A DNA stretch of 64,000 bases from Cheilinus undulatus (GCF_018320785.1 NC_054867.1:32181855-32245854), one strand, 5' to 3'. Positions 1 to 11,973 are shown, counted from the stretch's first letter. The notes: a model not told the origin generated them from the sequence alone. A program made the numbers and translations.

Positions 1-407
1 AATAATTTAAGAAATGTAATTTGTTACTTTCAGCCTCTGGAAAATGTTAACCCTTTGTCATGTTTTGGCCTTTTTTATGTCATTCTCTCTGAAAATGGAG
101 AGTTTTTGACAATAGCAGGTGCTTGTTAGGTGTACTGAAACCAGTTTTGTTGCTCATTTCCAGCTGACCTTTACTTCAGATCACTTTACACTCTTGGTAG
201 TTTAGGGTCCCTTGGAGTAATGGTTAGGATGAATTACATGTGCACATGTTGTGTCATTGTAAGGTCACACCATCAACTCTTGGCTTGACATGCATACAGC
301 AATGTTTTAAGCTGTTTTTGCAGATCTTTGCCAATGGCAGTTCTTATCAAAACACCAAACCCAGAACTTTTTTGGGGGGAAAACATGTGGAAAATATTCA
401 ATTCTTT

Positions 408-439
408 GATTCAGATTCAGATTCAGATTCATATTCAGA
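408..439. repeat. (ATTCAG)n microsatellite
   Basis: About five tandem GATTCA hexamers, the last one imperfect, in an fkbp5 intron. It is followed at 440-475 by ACTTTATTTATCCCAAAGGG, a sequence typical of the (reverse) 3' tail of fish non-LTR elements. Confidence 0.85.
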
Positions 440-870
440 CAACTTTATTTATCCCAAAGGGCAATTCAGTTTTTGCAGTCTACCCAGACCATACATACAA
501 TCACAAACAGCAAACAGAGACAATGATAAATAAAAGTCAGTACATACAGAGATGCTCATTGACACATTGACCCGCATATGACCCTTTAAGTATCGACACA
601 CTCAGGGTCAGGCAGATTATGTGGATTGTTGCTGTGTGAACATAGCCTTATTTTCAGTCGAGTCTATAACCTGGTAAATACAAGATACTGAGTCATCTAG
701 CTACCCCTAAACCCAATACACTGACTGAAAAATATTGTTTTATTATTTAGCAAAACTACAGCACTTATCAATCTCAGAAACAAATTCTGTTTGTATTAAA
801 ACCATTACAGCTCAGATTTTCCATAAACACCAAAAGGGGATGTATTAAAACCAGCTGTATTGTTCTGGAG

Positions 871-985
871 TCCTGCGATTGACTGGCGACTAGTCCAGGG
901 TGGACCACGCCTCTAGCCCAAAGACAGCTGGGATAGGCTCCAGCCCCTCGTGACCCCGAAAGGGATAAGCAGTGTAGAAAAATGG
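871..985 (+). repeat. SINE 3' fragment (same family as 8996-9276)
   Basis: The segment TCCTGCGATTGACTGGCGAC through GGATAGGCTCCAGCCCC and GGGATAAGCAG ends at AAAATGGATG. It matches the body and tail of the widespread fish tRNA-derived repeat seen more fully at 8996-9276. The tRNA-like head is missing, so this is a truncated copy. Confidence 0.7.
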
Positions 986-1168
986 ATGTAATGGAATCTG
1001 GCTTATCTCATGTAAAATTAAGGACTTGTTTATATCTAAAAGAGGCATTTCACCTGTAACAGGTATCAAAATTAGCTATGGACATTAAATTCCTGTTTTG
1101 TCCCCATTTAGCTGGTCAACATGAGCAATCTGAGTGTTTGAAAATGAAGGGTTAACTGTAATTTCTTC

Positions 1169-1202
<34 letters not shown>

Positions 1203-1264
1203 TCTCCTGAAAAATCTAGTCATCCAACTAATTCCCTAAAATCTTTGGGGTTCTTTTCGTACAG

Positions 1265-1355
1265 GTACGGCTTTGGAAGCGAAGGTAAACCCGAGTACAA
1301 AATTGGCCCCGACAAAGAAATCGTATACGAAGTTACACTCAAAGACTTTAAAAGG
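1265..1355 (+). CDS. fkbp5: fkbp5 internal exon: end of second FKBP domain
   Basis: The acceptor TTCGTACAG precedes a phase-1 exon reading [13 protein letters not shown] then [12 protein letters not shown], the last strands of the FK2 domain. The donor is AGG|GTGAGC. The preceding exon, expected to end in a GPR-type sequence, is not in the window. Confidence 0.88.
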
Positions 1356-3858
1356 GTGAGCCCTGCTTTCTGCTTTTTTATGCTGAATGAAATAAACATT
1401 CAGATTCCACATAACATTAGACACGATGTGGTTAAAGTGTGGCTTTGCTTCACTTTCCCATGAAGACAAACATATCCAAGCACACTCTGAGCAAAGTTCA
1501 AGATGTCCTTCACACTTATAGAGAAATACAGCTGACTACCTAAAACATAACAACCATTGTACTCCTACTTTCTGTGACGTTGTTTGTGTTTTCACAAGGC
1601 GAAAGAATCCTGGGAAATGGACTTGAATGAAAAGCTGAGTTTGGCTTCTGAAGTCAAGCATAAAGGGAATCATTATTTTAAGGTTTGTTTTCAGCCCTTC
1701 AGTTTGATTTTTTCTTCTCTTTGGTACATGTTTATTGAGTGGTGTTTTCCTGCTTTATTAGGCCGGGCGGTATCAGCAGGCTGTTGTCCAGTACCAGCGC
1801 ATAGTTTCCTGGCTGGAAATGGAGTGTGGTACAGGGATAGAGCAGCAGAAGAGGATACAGGACTTTCTCTTGACATCACACCTCAATCTAGCGCTGTGTT
1901 TCCTGAGGGTAAAAGAGTTCTCACAAGTGGTGGAGAACTGCAACAAGGTGAGGATAAAGCTTAGAAAACATTTTCTTTCACTTGGTTGTCTCTGCTGACT
2001 ATCCTGGATGCTTCTAAACTTGTGACTCTGTTGGTGTGAAGGTGATCGAGCTGGATGAAAACAACGAGAAGGCTTTGTACCGGCGTGGGGAAGCCCGTCT
2101 CCTTCGTAACGAGTTCAGCCTGGCCATGGCAGACTTTCAGCAAGTGCTCCAAGTCAACGCCTCAAACCGGGCAGCTCGCGCTCAGATTTCCATCTGCCAA
2201 TGCAAGATTAAGGAACATCATGAGCAGGACAAGAAGACCTATGCCAACATGTTCCAGAAATTTGCAGAACGGGACGCCAAGGTCTGTTAAATCATGTTTC
2301 TTGGCTAAACATAGACAAACATGTCAGCATGGCTCCTTTTTGTTTGTTCTTTTTTTTTCAGTTTGTAAGAAGTAAAGGTCTAGCCTCTGGTCAGATTTTC
2401 ATTACACTTATTGTTAGCCATACTTCAATAATGAACCAGGTCAAACATCGTATTAAAAGATATCTAAAGCAGAGTAGAAGACTCTTTCTCTCACCCTTTC
2501 CCTTGCTCTCTTTCCATCTATCTCAACCTCAGAGGGACATTTTACTTGAAGTTTTTTCCTTGAAAAGAAAGTTATGGTCAAAAAATAATATTCAAATGAA
2601 AAAAGGGAAGAAAACATACCAAATTATTTGTTTATGTTAACATATTATTTGTATTTATTCTCTTAGAAGTGGAACTAAACCAATAAATACTGGACCAGCT
2701 GTTTAATGATGCCATATATTAACTTTCTACCCTTCAAATAATTTTATGAACCAGTCAGAAATGCCTCCAGACTGCCATTTTGAATGTCATAGTGAGAATT
2801 ATTCAGAGAATCAACAGACATACGTCCCTCTACCACACCCAAATATCCTGTTTAATATCATTATTTCCATGGTCAGAGGGCTTCACTGAAACTTATATTT
2901 ATAAAGCTGATGTGTTATTTATTGATCAAATGTTATAGCTACGTTTAGATTTTAAGTCATCCTGTAGTATCACCCTCAGATGCTTTCTTCAGTGTGATAC
3001 TGACCTCTAGTGTTCAGTAACGGAATTGCTGATATTCTCACTGATCCACATTATCCTCTGCTTGGGAAATCACTCAAACCAGAAGCAACAATTTCATGTA
3101 TTACTTCAGTTTTGATATGACCCCCAATATTTTAATTCAGCCTGAATGATCTCATTTTACTTCACTGTTATACATGGAGGCATATTTCACTAAATTCATT
3201 GGAGATGTGGAAGAAGGATGGTTACATGCACATTACACAGGCAGGGATGATGGCAATCTGGTGTACCGGCCCATGGTGGACATCTTAATACTTTTTACAC
3301 TTTTGTCACTTATATATACAATGCTTAACAAATTTATTAGACCACCACAAAGTAAGGTTTGTGCGACAGCTGCCCTAAATTGACAGCATTGGTAATTACC
3401 AAATTCATTTTTTATGTTTCTGCAATAGTTAATACACCATTATGTAGAAGCTATTTAACCCAAATGATATTTTTAATGCTAAAATAGAATTATTATTGTT
3501 ATCCATGAATTTTCAAATTTACTGATTTACAAAAAATCTGAAAAAATAGTAAAGCATATTATTATTTCTTGATTAATATGTCAAATTATAGTTATTTACT
3601 TGCATTCCTGAACAGAAAAATTAGTTTTAGTGGTTGAATGTTATGCTTGATTAATTTCTGACTTCTCAGAGAAGCCCATTGAGCCGGCTCAAATTTGGGT
3701 ATAAAAAGGTGAATTCAGTTTGAAATTCCTCATTCCTGTTCAAAATGGTAAAATGTGGAGAGCTCACTGAAAATCAAAGAGTCCACATCAAAGCACTTCA
3801 TGATGCAGCTGTGGCATAAACCTTACTGTGGGTGGTGGTCTAATAAATTTGTTAAGCA

Positions 3859-3924
<66 letters not shown>

Positions 3925-5427
3925 AACTTTTCATCAATTCAGTGAATATCAAGGTCAAGAAAGTATAAATGGATCCCTGTCCATTTATGGCAAATAAAAA
4001 TCCATAAAGTCTGTTCATATTTATGCCATTTAATTTTAACACAGTGGTTACACTTCTGTAAAACGGACTTCAATCACATAGATTTCACTATTCATACCAT
4101 TTATTTTTTGCAATAATTACATCTCAAAACCTAAAAAAATCACAAATATTAAATATCTAAATTGATTTAAGTAGAAATAAAACTCACAGTTAAAACAAAA
4201 AACTGATATAATTCATATAAGTATAATGAAACTATTCTAAGGTCATAAAACTGACCAAAAGCCACACCTTTTTTATTATTTATACACTGAAAATTTCTAT
4301 AACTTAGTAAAATTTACCACTAGATCACTTTCTTCACAACCCTGTGGCAGCATCTTATTACACCATGGAGCAGTGGTTCTCAACGTTGGGGTCGGGACCC
4401 CACTGGGGGGTCACAAGACACTGAGAGGGGGTCTCCAGATGCCTTAAAAAAACTGGGAATATTTTTTAATTACACTGTTGCTACTTTACACCAATTTTAA
4501 CATATTTTTGCCACTTAAAATCTATTTTTGTTAGTTTTAAACCCTTTCAACCACTTTTTTTCTGCCTGTTTTTGCTACTTCTAAACAAAATCTTGCCACT
4601 CTCCGCCTATTGTTGGCTCTGTTGACCCATTATTGCCTCTATTAACCTCTCTTCACCACTTTTTACGCCACATTTCACAACTTAATATGCCAACTTTTGC
4701 CAGTTTAACCTATTTCTAGCTATTTCTGCCTCAGCTAATCCTTTTTTGCCAGTTTATACCAGTTTTTCTTCCCATTTCACCAAAATTTCCACCTATTTTT
4801 GCTACTTTAATGCCATCTGAGCTGCTTCTGTAATCTTCTTTAACTACTCAATATGCCCTTTTCTGCCACTTTAACCCATTTTTGCCTTTTTTTTTTTTTT
4901 TTTTTTGCCACTTTTATTCAATTTTTGGCACTTCTAACTTCAACCAGAGTGTCTTTAACCCTTTATGGTTCCTTGCTCATAAAGGGTTAAAGACCCAGCC
5001 GGGGACATATAGAAATATTCCTATAGAAATAAAATGAAAATAAAAAAACAGGTTAAAAAAGAGTCAAGTTTATTTATTCACCAAATTACTAGCAGAGATC
5101 TTCCTTGCTTATGAAAATGGTTAAAGATTGGTGCACAGTAGGCTGACAAGCACTTTGGTGGCAGGTATTTTCACACATTTAAAAGCAGCAAATGCATTGC
5201 AAACAGTTTAACATACAGGTGAGGATTATGGTTTTTGATTTTTATCATCCATGCAACAACTCAGTTTAACATGTGTGGTCAGTTTTGACTCATTTTTTCT
5301 TCATCTCTTCTTCACCTCTCAGACTGGGAAGACGAGGAGGAGGCGGGACGAGAGCACAAGGAGCAGCATAAATGGGGAAGTTAGCATTAAACGACGGCGG
5401 AGGAGTCAGGACTGCCCTTCGTATTGA
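1265..5427 (+). CDS. fkbp5: fkbp5 (FKBP51), 3' half: end of FK2 domain, TPR domain and C-terminus; exons joined 1265-1355, 1599-1682, 1762-1947, 2042-2281, 5323-5427
   Basis: Peptidyl-prolyl isomerase-type co-chaperone that binds the C-terminal MEEVD of Hsp90 through a three-repeat TPR domain and tunes steroid-receptor maturation in the cytosol. Five exons with GT-AG borders join in one frame. Exon 1265-1355 ends FK2 ([24 protein letters not shown]); 1599-1682 starts the TPR region ([13 protein letters not shown]); 1762-1947 and 2042-2281 carry the TPR helices ([26 protein letters not shown]) and the linker [13 protein letters not shown]. By recall this matches FKBP5 better than FKBP4, which reads ERLAEEENK near this point. 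The 5' exons lie before the window. The last exon encodes 34 residues with two RRRR clusters, shorter and more basic than the mammalian tail. Family call sure; last exon less so. Confidence 0.9.
1599..1682 (+). CDS. fkbp5: fkbp5 internal exon: start of TPR domain
   Basis: An 84-nt exon in phase 0 after TTTTCACAAG. It reads [20 protein letters not shown] and ends in GNHYFK before AAG|GTTTGT, the first half of TPR1. Confidence 0.9.
1762..1947 (+). CDS. fkbp5: fkbp5 internal exon: TPR1/TPR2
   Basis: A 186-nt (62-codon) exon in phase 0. It starts [20 protein letters not shown] and ends [10 protein letters not shown] before [26 protein letters not shown] is the second TPR helix pair. Confidence 0.9.
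2042..2281 (+). CDS. fkbp5: fkbp5 internal exon: TPR3 and linker helix
   Basis: A 240-nt exon of 80 codons, [20 protein letters not shown] through [13 protein letters not shown]3 ([23 protein letters not shown]) is followed by the long seventh helix, which has FKBP5-type ANMFxKFAExDAK wording. The donor is AAG|GTCTGT. Confidence 0.9.
3319..3861. mobile_element. Tc1/mariner-like MITE with ~60-70 bp inverted termini
   Basis: The left end CAATGCTTAACAAATTTATT is mirrored by the right end, which in reverse reads CAGTGCTTAACAAATTTATT, and the similarity continues through AGACCACCAC and GTAAGGTTTGTGC. Both ends abut TA (TATATA at left, a long TA array at right), as expected of Tc1/mariner TA targets. 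The 543-bp body holds only the start of a transposase (3745-3819), so it is a deletion derivative. Confidence 0.85.
3745..3819 (+). pseudogene. remnant N-terminus of Tc1-like transposase
   Basis: The first 24 codons read [20 protein letters not shown], the usual start of the fish Tc1-like helix-turn-helix, then run into the right inverted repeat and stop at TAA. The catalytic DDE domain is absent. It sits where a transposase start should be, just inside a terminus. Confidence 0.7.
3862..3920. repeat. (TA)n microsatellite
   Basis: 59 bases of alternating TA directly after the right end of the Tc1-like MITE, probably expanded from its TA target. Confidence 0.95.
4371..4445 (+). mobile_element. 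hAT-type terminal fragment
   Basis: Begins CAGTGGTTCTCAACGTTGGG and continues GTCGGGACCCC, a common vertebrate hAT terminus. No matching right end was found. Related single ends occur near 11865 and 63570. Confidence 0.6.
4446..4935. repeat. degenerate tandem array of TTTTTGCCACTTTTAACC-like units
   Basis: About 490 bases made of loose ~17-25-base units (TTTTTGCCAC, TTTTTGCTACTT, CCCATTTTTGCC) plus a T run at 4888-4907. It looks like a decayed minisatellite next to the hAT end. Confidence 0.65.
4951..4994. repeat. perfect 17-bp inverted repeat, 10-base loop
   Basis: GTCTTTAACCCTTTATG at 4951-4967 is exactly complementary to 4978-4994 around the loop GTTCCTTGCT. It lies in the last fkbp5 intron, 330 bases before the final exon, and would fold in the pre-mRNA. 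Confidence 0.9.
5323..5427 (+). CDS. fkbp5: fkbp5 terminal coding exon, basic C-terminus
   Basis: After a 3-kb intron the acceptor CACCTCTCAG opens a phase-0 exon that continues the frame for 34 codons to TGA at 5425-5427. The peptide has TRRRRDE and KRRRRSQD clusters separated by SSINGEVSI. Another frame here is acidic, but no acceptor would select it. The tail is neither the acidic mammalian end nor long, so an alternative last exon remains possible. Confidence 0.6.
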   Translation, partial: TGKTRRRRDESTRSSINGEVSIKRRRRSQDCPSY

Positions 5428-8195
5428 GGACATTTTGGAAGGGAAAATACAAAAGACCGTCTTGCCTCTCTTTGCTTTCCAAGTGCTGGAAGTGTTGGGA
5501 TAAAAAAATAGCCTTAAAAAGGCCTGAAATCCAAACCTTTTCTCCCCAATCCAATGAGACCATTCCTGCATATAAAGCGGAGTGTAAGCTGGGACATTTA
5601 CAAACTGAACAGCATTTCCCCTGTCACACACTCTGCAACTGCCAGGACAAAGCCTCCAGTGGATTTAGCACTGAAGACAAGAGGTCATTGAACACTTCTT
5701 TCCCTAGCTTTTATTTTTAAAAAAATATAATTTATTTCTTCAAAAAACAGAAATTCCATTTTTATTTGTCATCAGGCTACTGTGTAGAGCTGAGATGTGC
5801 CTCCCTGGTGTGTTTTTTAATTCCAAAACTGTGCTCTGACTTGTATTTTGTAAAAAGCATTTTTTCTTGGGCAGCTGCATGCATGTGTCATGAGATGTTT
5901 GGGATCCAGACTTGAAACGTGTTTTTTTCCTCATGTGCAATATGTATTTTGTTTCAAGTCCTCACGTGGTATTTTTATAAAAAAGCATCATCAAGCTAAA
6001 GTTTGAAAACAAATCATGTTTAATTTGGTTGGGTTCCCTTAAAGAAGTCCTATAAGAAAGCTTGGGGAAAACTGAAAATACATAAAAGACTTAAAGCTCC
6101 TGTAAGGAGATTTTAGCTGGTTAATTTTGATATTCCCTTATGACCTGCAAAAACAAACAAGACTATCAGCATTACGACTAGCCATTTCTTTACTATTATT
6201 TATAGTGCCTGAAACCACTTCTAGGGGATAGGTGCTTTAAGACACAATTAGCACTGCAGAAATGGCCTTTTAATACAAATATTTTCCATGAGTAAGATGT
6301 TTAAAATTTACAAGAAAGCAGGATGAGATTGTCATAATTTACAAATGTAAAAGACAAAATCAGCAAAGAAATATCATGTACTACTTTGTCTACATGTAAA
6401 ACATCTACTCAGACCAAAACTCCTCAAATGAGCTATGGGAATAATTTCCCTCCAAGGGTGATTTTCAACATTGCTATAATTTTCCAAAAGGAATGACAAG
6501 TTTTAACTCAGCAGAGGCAAAGAGAAAAATCTGCAGCATTTAATTAAGACCTTAAAGCCAAATCAGCAACAAAGAACCTAAACTGTAGTGTACCAAGGGA
6601 TGAAACTCAAATGTAGTCACTGAGACGAGGAATTGGTTTATTTATAGGGATAAGGCCACTGCCATATGTTTAATTATATGGATATATGCATGTTAAGTCT
6701 TGAATAATTTGTTGAAATCTTAATTTGAGACATCATAGTACAAATAGTACTGAAAAGAAGGCAGCCTGATAACATTACTCAAACTGACTGTAGTTTATCA
6801 AATGGCAGCTGCAAAGAAATCTACACAATTGGAAAAAAAAAATCAAAGTTAAGTTATGCGCCTCAGCTTTAATGGGCTTTATTGTTTCATGACTTTCTTT
6901 TTGTCTTTTGTTCACTTTGTGCTTCTGTCAGCATTAATAGCATATCAACCCGGTCATCAGCCAACCTTTATCCAACAGCTGCACACATGCAGGATTGTTT
7001 CTACAGACTGTGATACAACTATGACTGTTAGTTTCTACCAAAAAGGAAATTCTGATCATTGACCTGTTCCACTGATGGAGCAGATGCACTAAAATGTGTT
7101 TGACTCTGTGAGTAAAAGTGGAGAAAGGATACAAACTTGATTAAGTTTTAGACTCTACAGAACAAAAGATTTCCTTGAGTGTTCACAGATGACATGTTGG
7201 TATCATTTCTGGTCAATCAGCTACATCAGTTTGCATCTGTTTAGATCTTCTTGCCTCGGTCTGAATTAGACACCTTTTTATTTCACTGCTTTTTTTTTTT
7301 GTTTACTTTAATTTCATTTTGAAATGTGTGAATGTTAGTGGATAGTGGACAATGCTGCACTTTGGTGACTGTCAAACCAACACTGTTATGTTTTCATGGA
7401 CTGTACGGATGAAATCCTGACAATAATCTTGAGATGTTTTTAAAACATTGCTTGGTTCAGAATGAATACCTTAGCTGTCTTAAATATTTTATGTAAAAAA
7501 GAAAAGAAAAAAACAAAAGTGTGTATGTGTGTGTGTTAAAAACTGTTCATGGTTCTATGTTAGCAAGGTTTTTAAACAGCTAAATGTTTTCAAGTACTCC
7601 TGGCTCTGAACAGTCAAACTTTTTGTACAGCAGAAATGAGCATGAAGTACTTTTTAAAAACTTTATTTGAAATATACTTAATATTTATCCCCCTTTCAAA
7701 AAGGTTTTCCAAGCATTTAAAACTGAAATGTAAAGATTTCAACTTAGAGCAAAAACTGTTAACAATTTTGACATAAAAGCCAACAGTAGAGCTTGTTCAA
7801 TTGCAGGACAACCAAATTGTGACTGGTTTTATCATGTGTCATTCAAACTGTTTACATTTGTTGAACGTTTTTTGCCCTGTAAATTAAAATATGATCAATG
7901 TTTTCAACCGGCATTTATGCAAAAGAAATATTTTCAAACAAACACTATGTGAGTTACTTTTGTTGGTGTCCTATTTATACAACTTTATTGTTTTGTTACA
8001 CTTCAAACATTTAATAAATCCAAGAGGTTGCATTTTCAAAAAAAGACATTTGGTTTTTTCAGGTATAGTAATTTAATGTACAGTGTTATAACATCCAGAG
8101 GGTTTGGTTTATTACAAAGGCATGGTGTCTTTGAAACATGAACTCATTACTTCACTGGTAGCTCATTAACAGGGGTTGGAATCACAGGCTGGCTT
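5428..8195 (+). other. probable fkbp5 3' UTR and downstream AT-rich sequence
   Basis: About 2.8 kb of AT-rich sequence after the stop without a supportable ORF. AATAAA at 8013-8018 and ATTAAA at 7883-7888 are poly(A)-signal candidates that would give a long UTR. A short GT-rich run lies near 7520-7540. Confidence 0.45.
8013..8018 (+). terminator. candidate poly(A) signal for fkbp5
   Basis: Canonical AATAAA in the fkbp5 sense direction, 2.6 kb after the stop. Position only; no transcript evidence. Confidence 0.3.
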
Positions 8196-8230
8196 AAGAT
8201 ACAACATGATACAATACAATACACTATGAT

Positions 8231-8660
8231 CAGTGGTGGACACTAATGGAGTACATTTACTTGAGTACTATACTTAAGTACATTTTTAAAGTATTTGTAC
8301 TTTACTTGAGTATTTTTTTTTTACTTATGACTTTCACTCCACTACATTTCAAAGACAAATATTTTACTTTTGAATCCACTACATTTCTTGGAAGCTCGTT
8401 GTTACTCGTTCCTTATAGGTTCAGCATAGCTTTGTAGTGAGATGTTGGTGTTTTTCCTTACAGAAGGGAACCAATCACAGTCGCCGCTCACATCTGGGAT
8501 GGATTTTGGAAATAGGCTACGTCATCCTCGCTCTGTGTAGCAAGCTCTTCTGCCTTCATTCAAACAAAACTCAGCAATGGAGATGGCAGGAAAAACTCAA
8601 GCTGAAAAACCAGTGCACCATGGCCATATCTCAGCTCCAGGTTTGAGATTTCAGAAATGA
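8231..8660 (+). mobile_element. left end and body of a hAT-type nonautonomous element
   Basis: Starts CAGTGGTGGACACTAATGGA and continues with GTACATTTACTTGAGTACT and repeated ACTTAAGTA-type words, a pattern common in fish hAT-derived repeats. A matching right end was not found, so the end coordinate is approximate. Confidence 0.55.
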
Positions 8661-8865
8661 GGAATGATTCATATCATCAAAAACTAAATGAAAATAGTTG
8701 TCCTCATTGTTTTTAATTGCATTTTATGGTGAAGTTTTTACAGGTGTTTTTATAGACTTTTTGTTGCAGAGTGGTTCATTTAAGTCAGTACATCATTAGG
8801 TGGTTTCAGAGAGTATGACTATATATATCTTATGACTATGATGCCATGTCACACCACGCCACACC

Positions 8866-8895
8866 CTACCATACCATACCATACCATACCATACC
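8866..8895. repeat. (ATACC)n microsatellite within a wider degenerate pentamer tract
   Basis: Six clean ATACC-type units. The wider tract 8195-8230, 8845-8995 and 9277-9315 is rich in ATACA/ATACT words and is interrupted by the SINE at 8996. Confidence 0.85.
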
Positions 8896-8995
8896 AGATC
8901 AGATCACGTGATAACATATGATACAATATTTTATGACACAATGCAGTATGATTTAATACACTACGATGTGTTTGGATACAATAAAATACACTACA

Positions 8996-9276
8996 GGCTG
9001 CATGGTGGCGCAGGGGTTAGCACTGTTGCCTCACAGCAAGAAGGTCCGTGGATTGCTTCCCGGTCAGGGCCTTTCTGTGCCGAGTTTGCACGTTCTCCTT
9101 GTGCACGCATGGGTTCTCTCCAAGAACTCCGGCTTCCTCCCAGTAAGCCAAAGGTGTGAATGTGAGTGTGCCTCGTTGTCTGTCTCTATATGTCAGCCCT
9201 GCGATTGACTGGTGACCAGTCCAGGGTGTACCCTGCCTCTCGCCCAATGACAGAAAATAGAAAATGGATGGATGGA
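8996..9276 (+). mobile_element. tRNA-derived SINE, near full length
   Basis: The head has an A-box-like TGGCGCAGGGG (9006-9016) and a decayed B box GGATTGCTTCC (9050-9060). The body GCGATTGACTGGTGACCAGT is shared with the fragment at 871-985, and the end is AAAATGGATGGATGG. This is the abundant tRNA-headed repeat of fish genomes. It is inserted in a pentamer microsatellite. Confidence 0.75.
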
Positions 9277-11973
9277 AAATACACTACAATATGATAAAAT
9301 CTGCAATACACAGTCAACAATAATATCATGGAACAGTGATTCTGCCATAATTGATAAACTAAATGTCAACCAAATATCATTGATGAATGGAAACTATCTA
9401 CTAAAGGTTTGGTGCAGAAACCTTTTATGCTATTTGGTCTGAGGACTGTCTGATATTTTCCTGCTGTCTTTTTTCTCCTCTTCTTTTCTTATCTTCGGCC
9501 AAGCAGCTTTTCCTCACTCTACCCTTGTTTGTTTAACAAGTACTGCTATGAGCGGGTATGAATTAGTGATGAGGTGAGTGCAGTTAAGAGGGAAATCTGA
9601 TTTAAGCACTGTTATTTTGAATACTTTAATTCAATTCAGCATCATCCATAGAAGAACTGCATCACATGAGAACACTTGCTATTATGTTATTTTATGCCAC
9701 CTCTATTACCTTATCTTTATCCAACAGTATTTAACCCTTGCAAAAAAGACAGTTTCATTGTCTTTTGGCTTTCAGATTCATAAATGTAATCAACACATAT
9801 ACACTAAAAAATGTTGCCACACATAGTTTTTACTATTAAACAAAACGTTAAAAATGAAAATGAAAAACCTGTTTTTGTAAAAACAGTCAACTGCTGATAT
9901 AATGTTTGCTAAAGTTGACATCTACACAGTTATTCCTTGAACAAATATGCAAAATGTTCCATCCATTTAAGTTCATCTACAGCTTAAATCTGAAAACATT
10001 TCAAGTTCTGACATTTTCTCATGAATCCAATTAAATCAGATCAAAACAAGAAGAAGACAGAGATGAATCATAAACGATCAACCACTTTATTCAATCAAGT
10101 TACAACATGTCTTATCTAAAGAAAAGAATTAAAGAATGGCACATTGTTAAATGATAGGACAATAAAAGAACATAATTACCTCATTAGGAAACAATTTCAT
10201 GATCCATTCAAACATCCTCTTGAATAAAACACTGGATAAGTTGTCACAGGTATTTACACAACAACAGTAGGTGATATAAAATGTCAGATTGCTCTTTTAA
10301 ATGTGAATTTAAACAGTTTCTTTCAAACAATCTTTTGAAAATAGGTAACCTTTTAATAATAATTGATTCACTGTTAAATTTATAAAATGAAGAACAGCAT
10401 TTATACATTTTTGAAATCTCAGTTTAATATAATACAAAACCTTTACAAAATGGTTGGCAAATGTGCTTAATCAGTTTTCCATTCTAACAACTATGGTTAA
10501 TTTGAGACTATAAAAATATACTCTATGAATTGTTTAAAAATATCCTTTTTTGTGAATCTGACTGTATCAGCCACTGAGTTTTTTCACGTTCCTTTTTTGT
10601 GCTGAGTACTTTCAATGACATAACCCAACATGAACAGTTTACATTATCTACAGCCAAACACACACGTTAGTGTTTTTTCTGTTTTCTATCTGTGCTGGAG
10701 GTACAAGCCCTTCTTTAAGTAACAGAAACACTTTTGTGCAGGAAACAGCTTTTGGAGTCACTTGGCTAAGGTGCATGCTGTGTCCAGATTTTAAAAAAGG
10801 ATGTCATAAGTTGATTTTTCTTGATAAATTTTGTGTCTTAAACACAAACCGTGTCATTAACAGTGACTTGGAGTGACTCAAGGATTCAATCTGTATGGCT
10901 TCCTTTTTTTTTTTTTTTGGCAAAAGTACATCTGAATTACTTTTATTTATATAAATGCTGAAGCAATCTCGAAAAGGAAAAAGGAAACAAAAAGGAAACA
11001 AAACAAATGTTGCTTAGTTAGGATATCAGCGCTTAAATACAAAATAACCAAATGCCAGCTTGATTTCAGTTTTATTCAAGGCCTTGAGGTCTTGAAGATA
11101 ATAAAATTTTAAGTAAAATGTCAACATCCACTTTCAAGTAAGTGCTGAGTTAATTCAGTGTTCAATCTACTGGTCAACTCAAGAATTAATAATAAGGAAA
11201 AGAAACTTTAAATATTCTCTAAAAGGTGAGGATTTTCTGCTTTACGCATACAATGTAATTATTGCAAAATGACTCAATGGCCATGTGAGGAAACTTTCAC
11301 TTTCTTGGTCAGTTTCTCTGAAATTAACAAAACTAAACACGCCATTTTTTAAACGACAAAAATAAACACGACAGGCAGCCCTGTTTGCTTGCTGTAGTGA
11401 AAGCCTACATTTTGGTGACAGAGTCAGCTGCATTGTCTACATAGAAGCTCAGAAACCAAGGACATAAAAAAGTTTCCTGGGCAATTAACCGTCTACTGAG
11501 CTTGGCTTTCTCATCATAAAATTGTCAACATTTCTGTAGAGTCAACATTCAATCTCGGAAGTGCTTAATAAGATAAAGTCACATTAAATCTGAGTGAATT
11601 ATTTAGTACAGTTACTCTTAACTTGGAGGTTTGGATCCCTTGCAAGTTGAATCTGCAGGATCAAGTATTTATGATAAACAGGAAAGACAGCTGATAATCA
11701 AAAACTCTTCTCCCAAAATAGTTCTTGTTCCTTTACACTTTTAGAAAAAAGGCACAATAATATGCATTTTATGTCTTCAAAAAGTTTTTAAACACCAGCT
11801 ATTCTTTGGTTTAACTTGTGAAAAAGAAAAAAGACGTTGGTTTCTTTAAAGCGACCGAACACCTAAAAGGTTGGGAACCACCGCTTTAAAAGAAGCTGGA
11901 GTGCTGGTTTGGTAGCATGCTTTCCTTTCTGCCAGTTGATGTTTAATATGAATCTGGACCAGTTTGTCTGTGG
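9277..11973 (-). other. 3' flank and probable 3' UTR of SLC6 copy 1
   Basis: AT-rich sequence after the minus-strand stop at 11974. Minus-strand AATAAA (TTTATT on plus) occurs at 11071-11076, 10942-10947 and 10086-10091; the last would give a ~1.9-kb UTR. Below ~10.07 kb no feature is recognised down to the microsatellite. A short hAT-like end (GGTTGGGAACCACC) lies near 11870. Confidence 0.4.

Noticed and set aside
3755..4042. ORFs of repeated Tyr-Ile on both strands
   Set aside because: Translation of the (TA)n microsatellite.
5290..5631. 113-codon minus-strand reading frame over the last fkbp5 exon
   Set aside because: Antisense to the terminal exon and UTR, with no recognisable motif; open because the complement is GC-rich.
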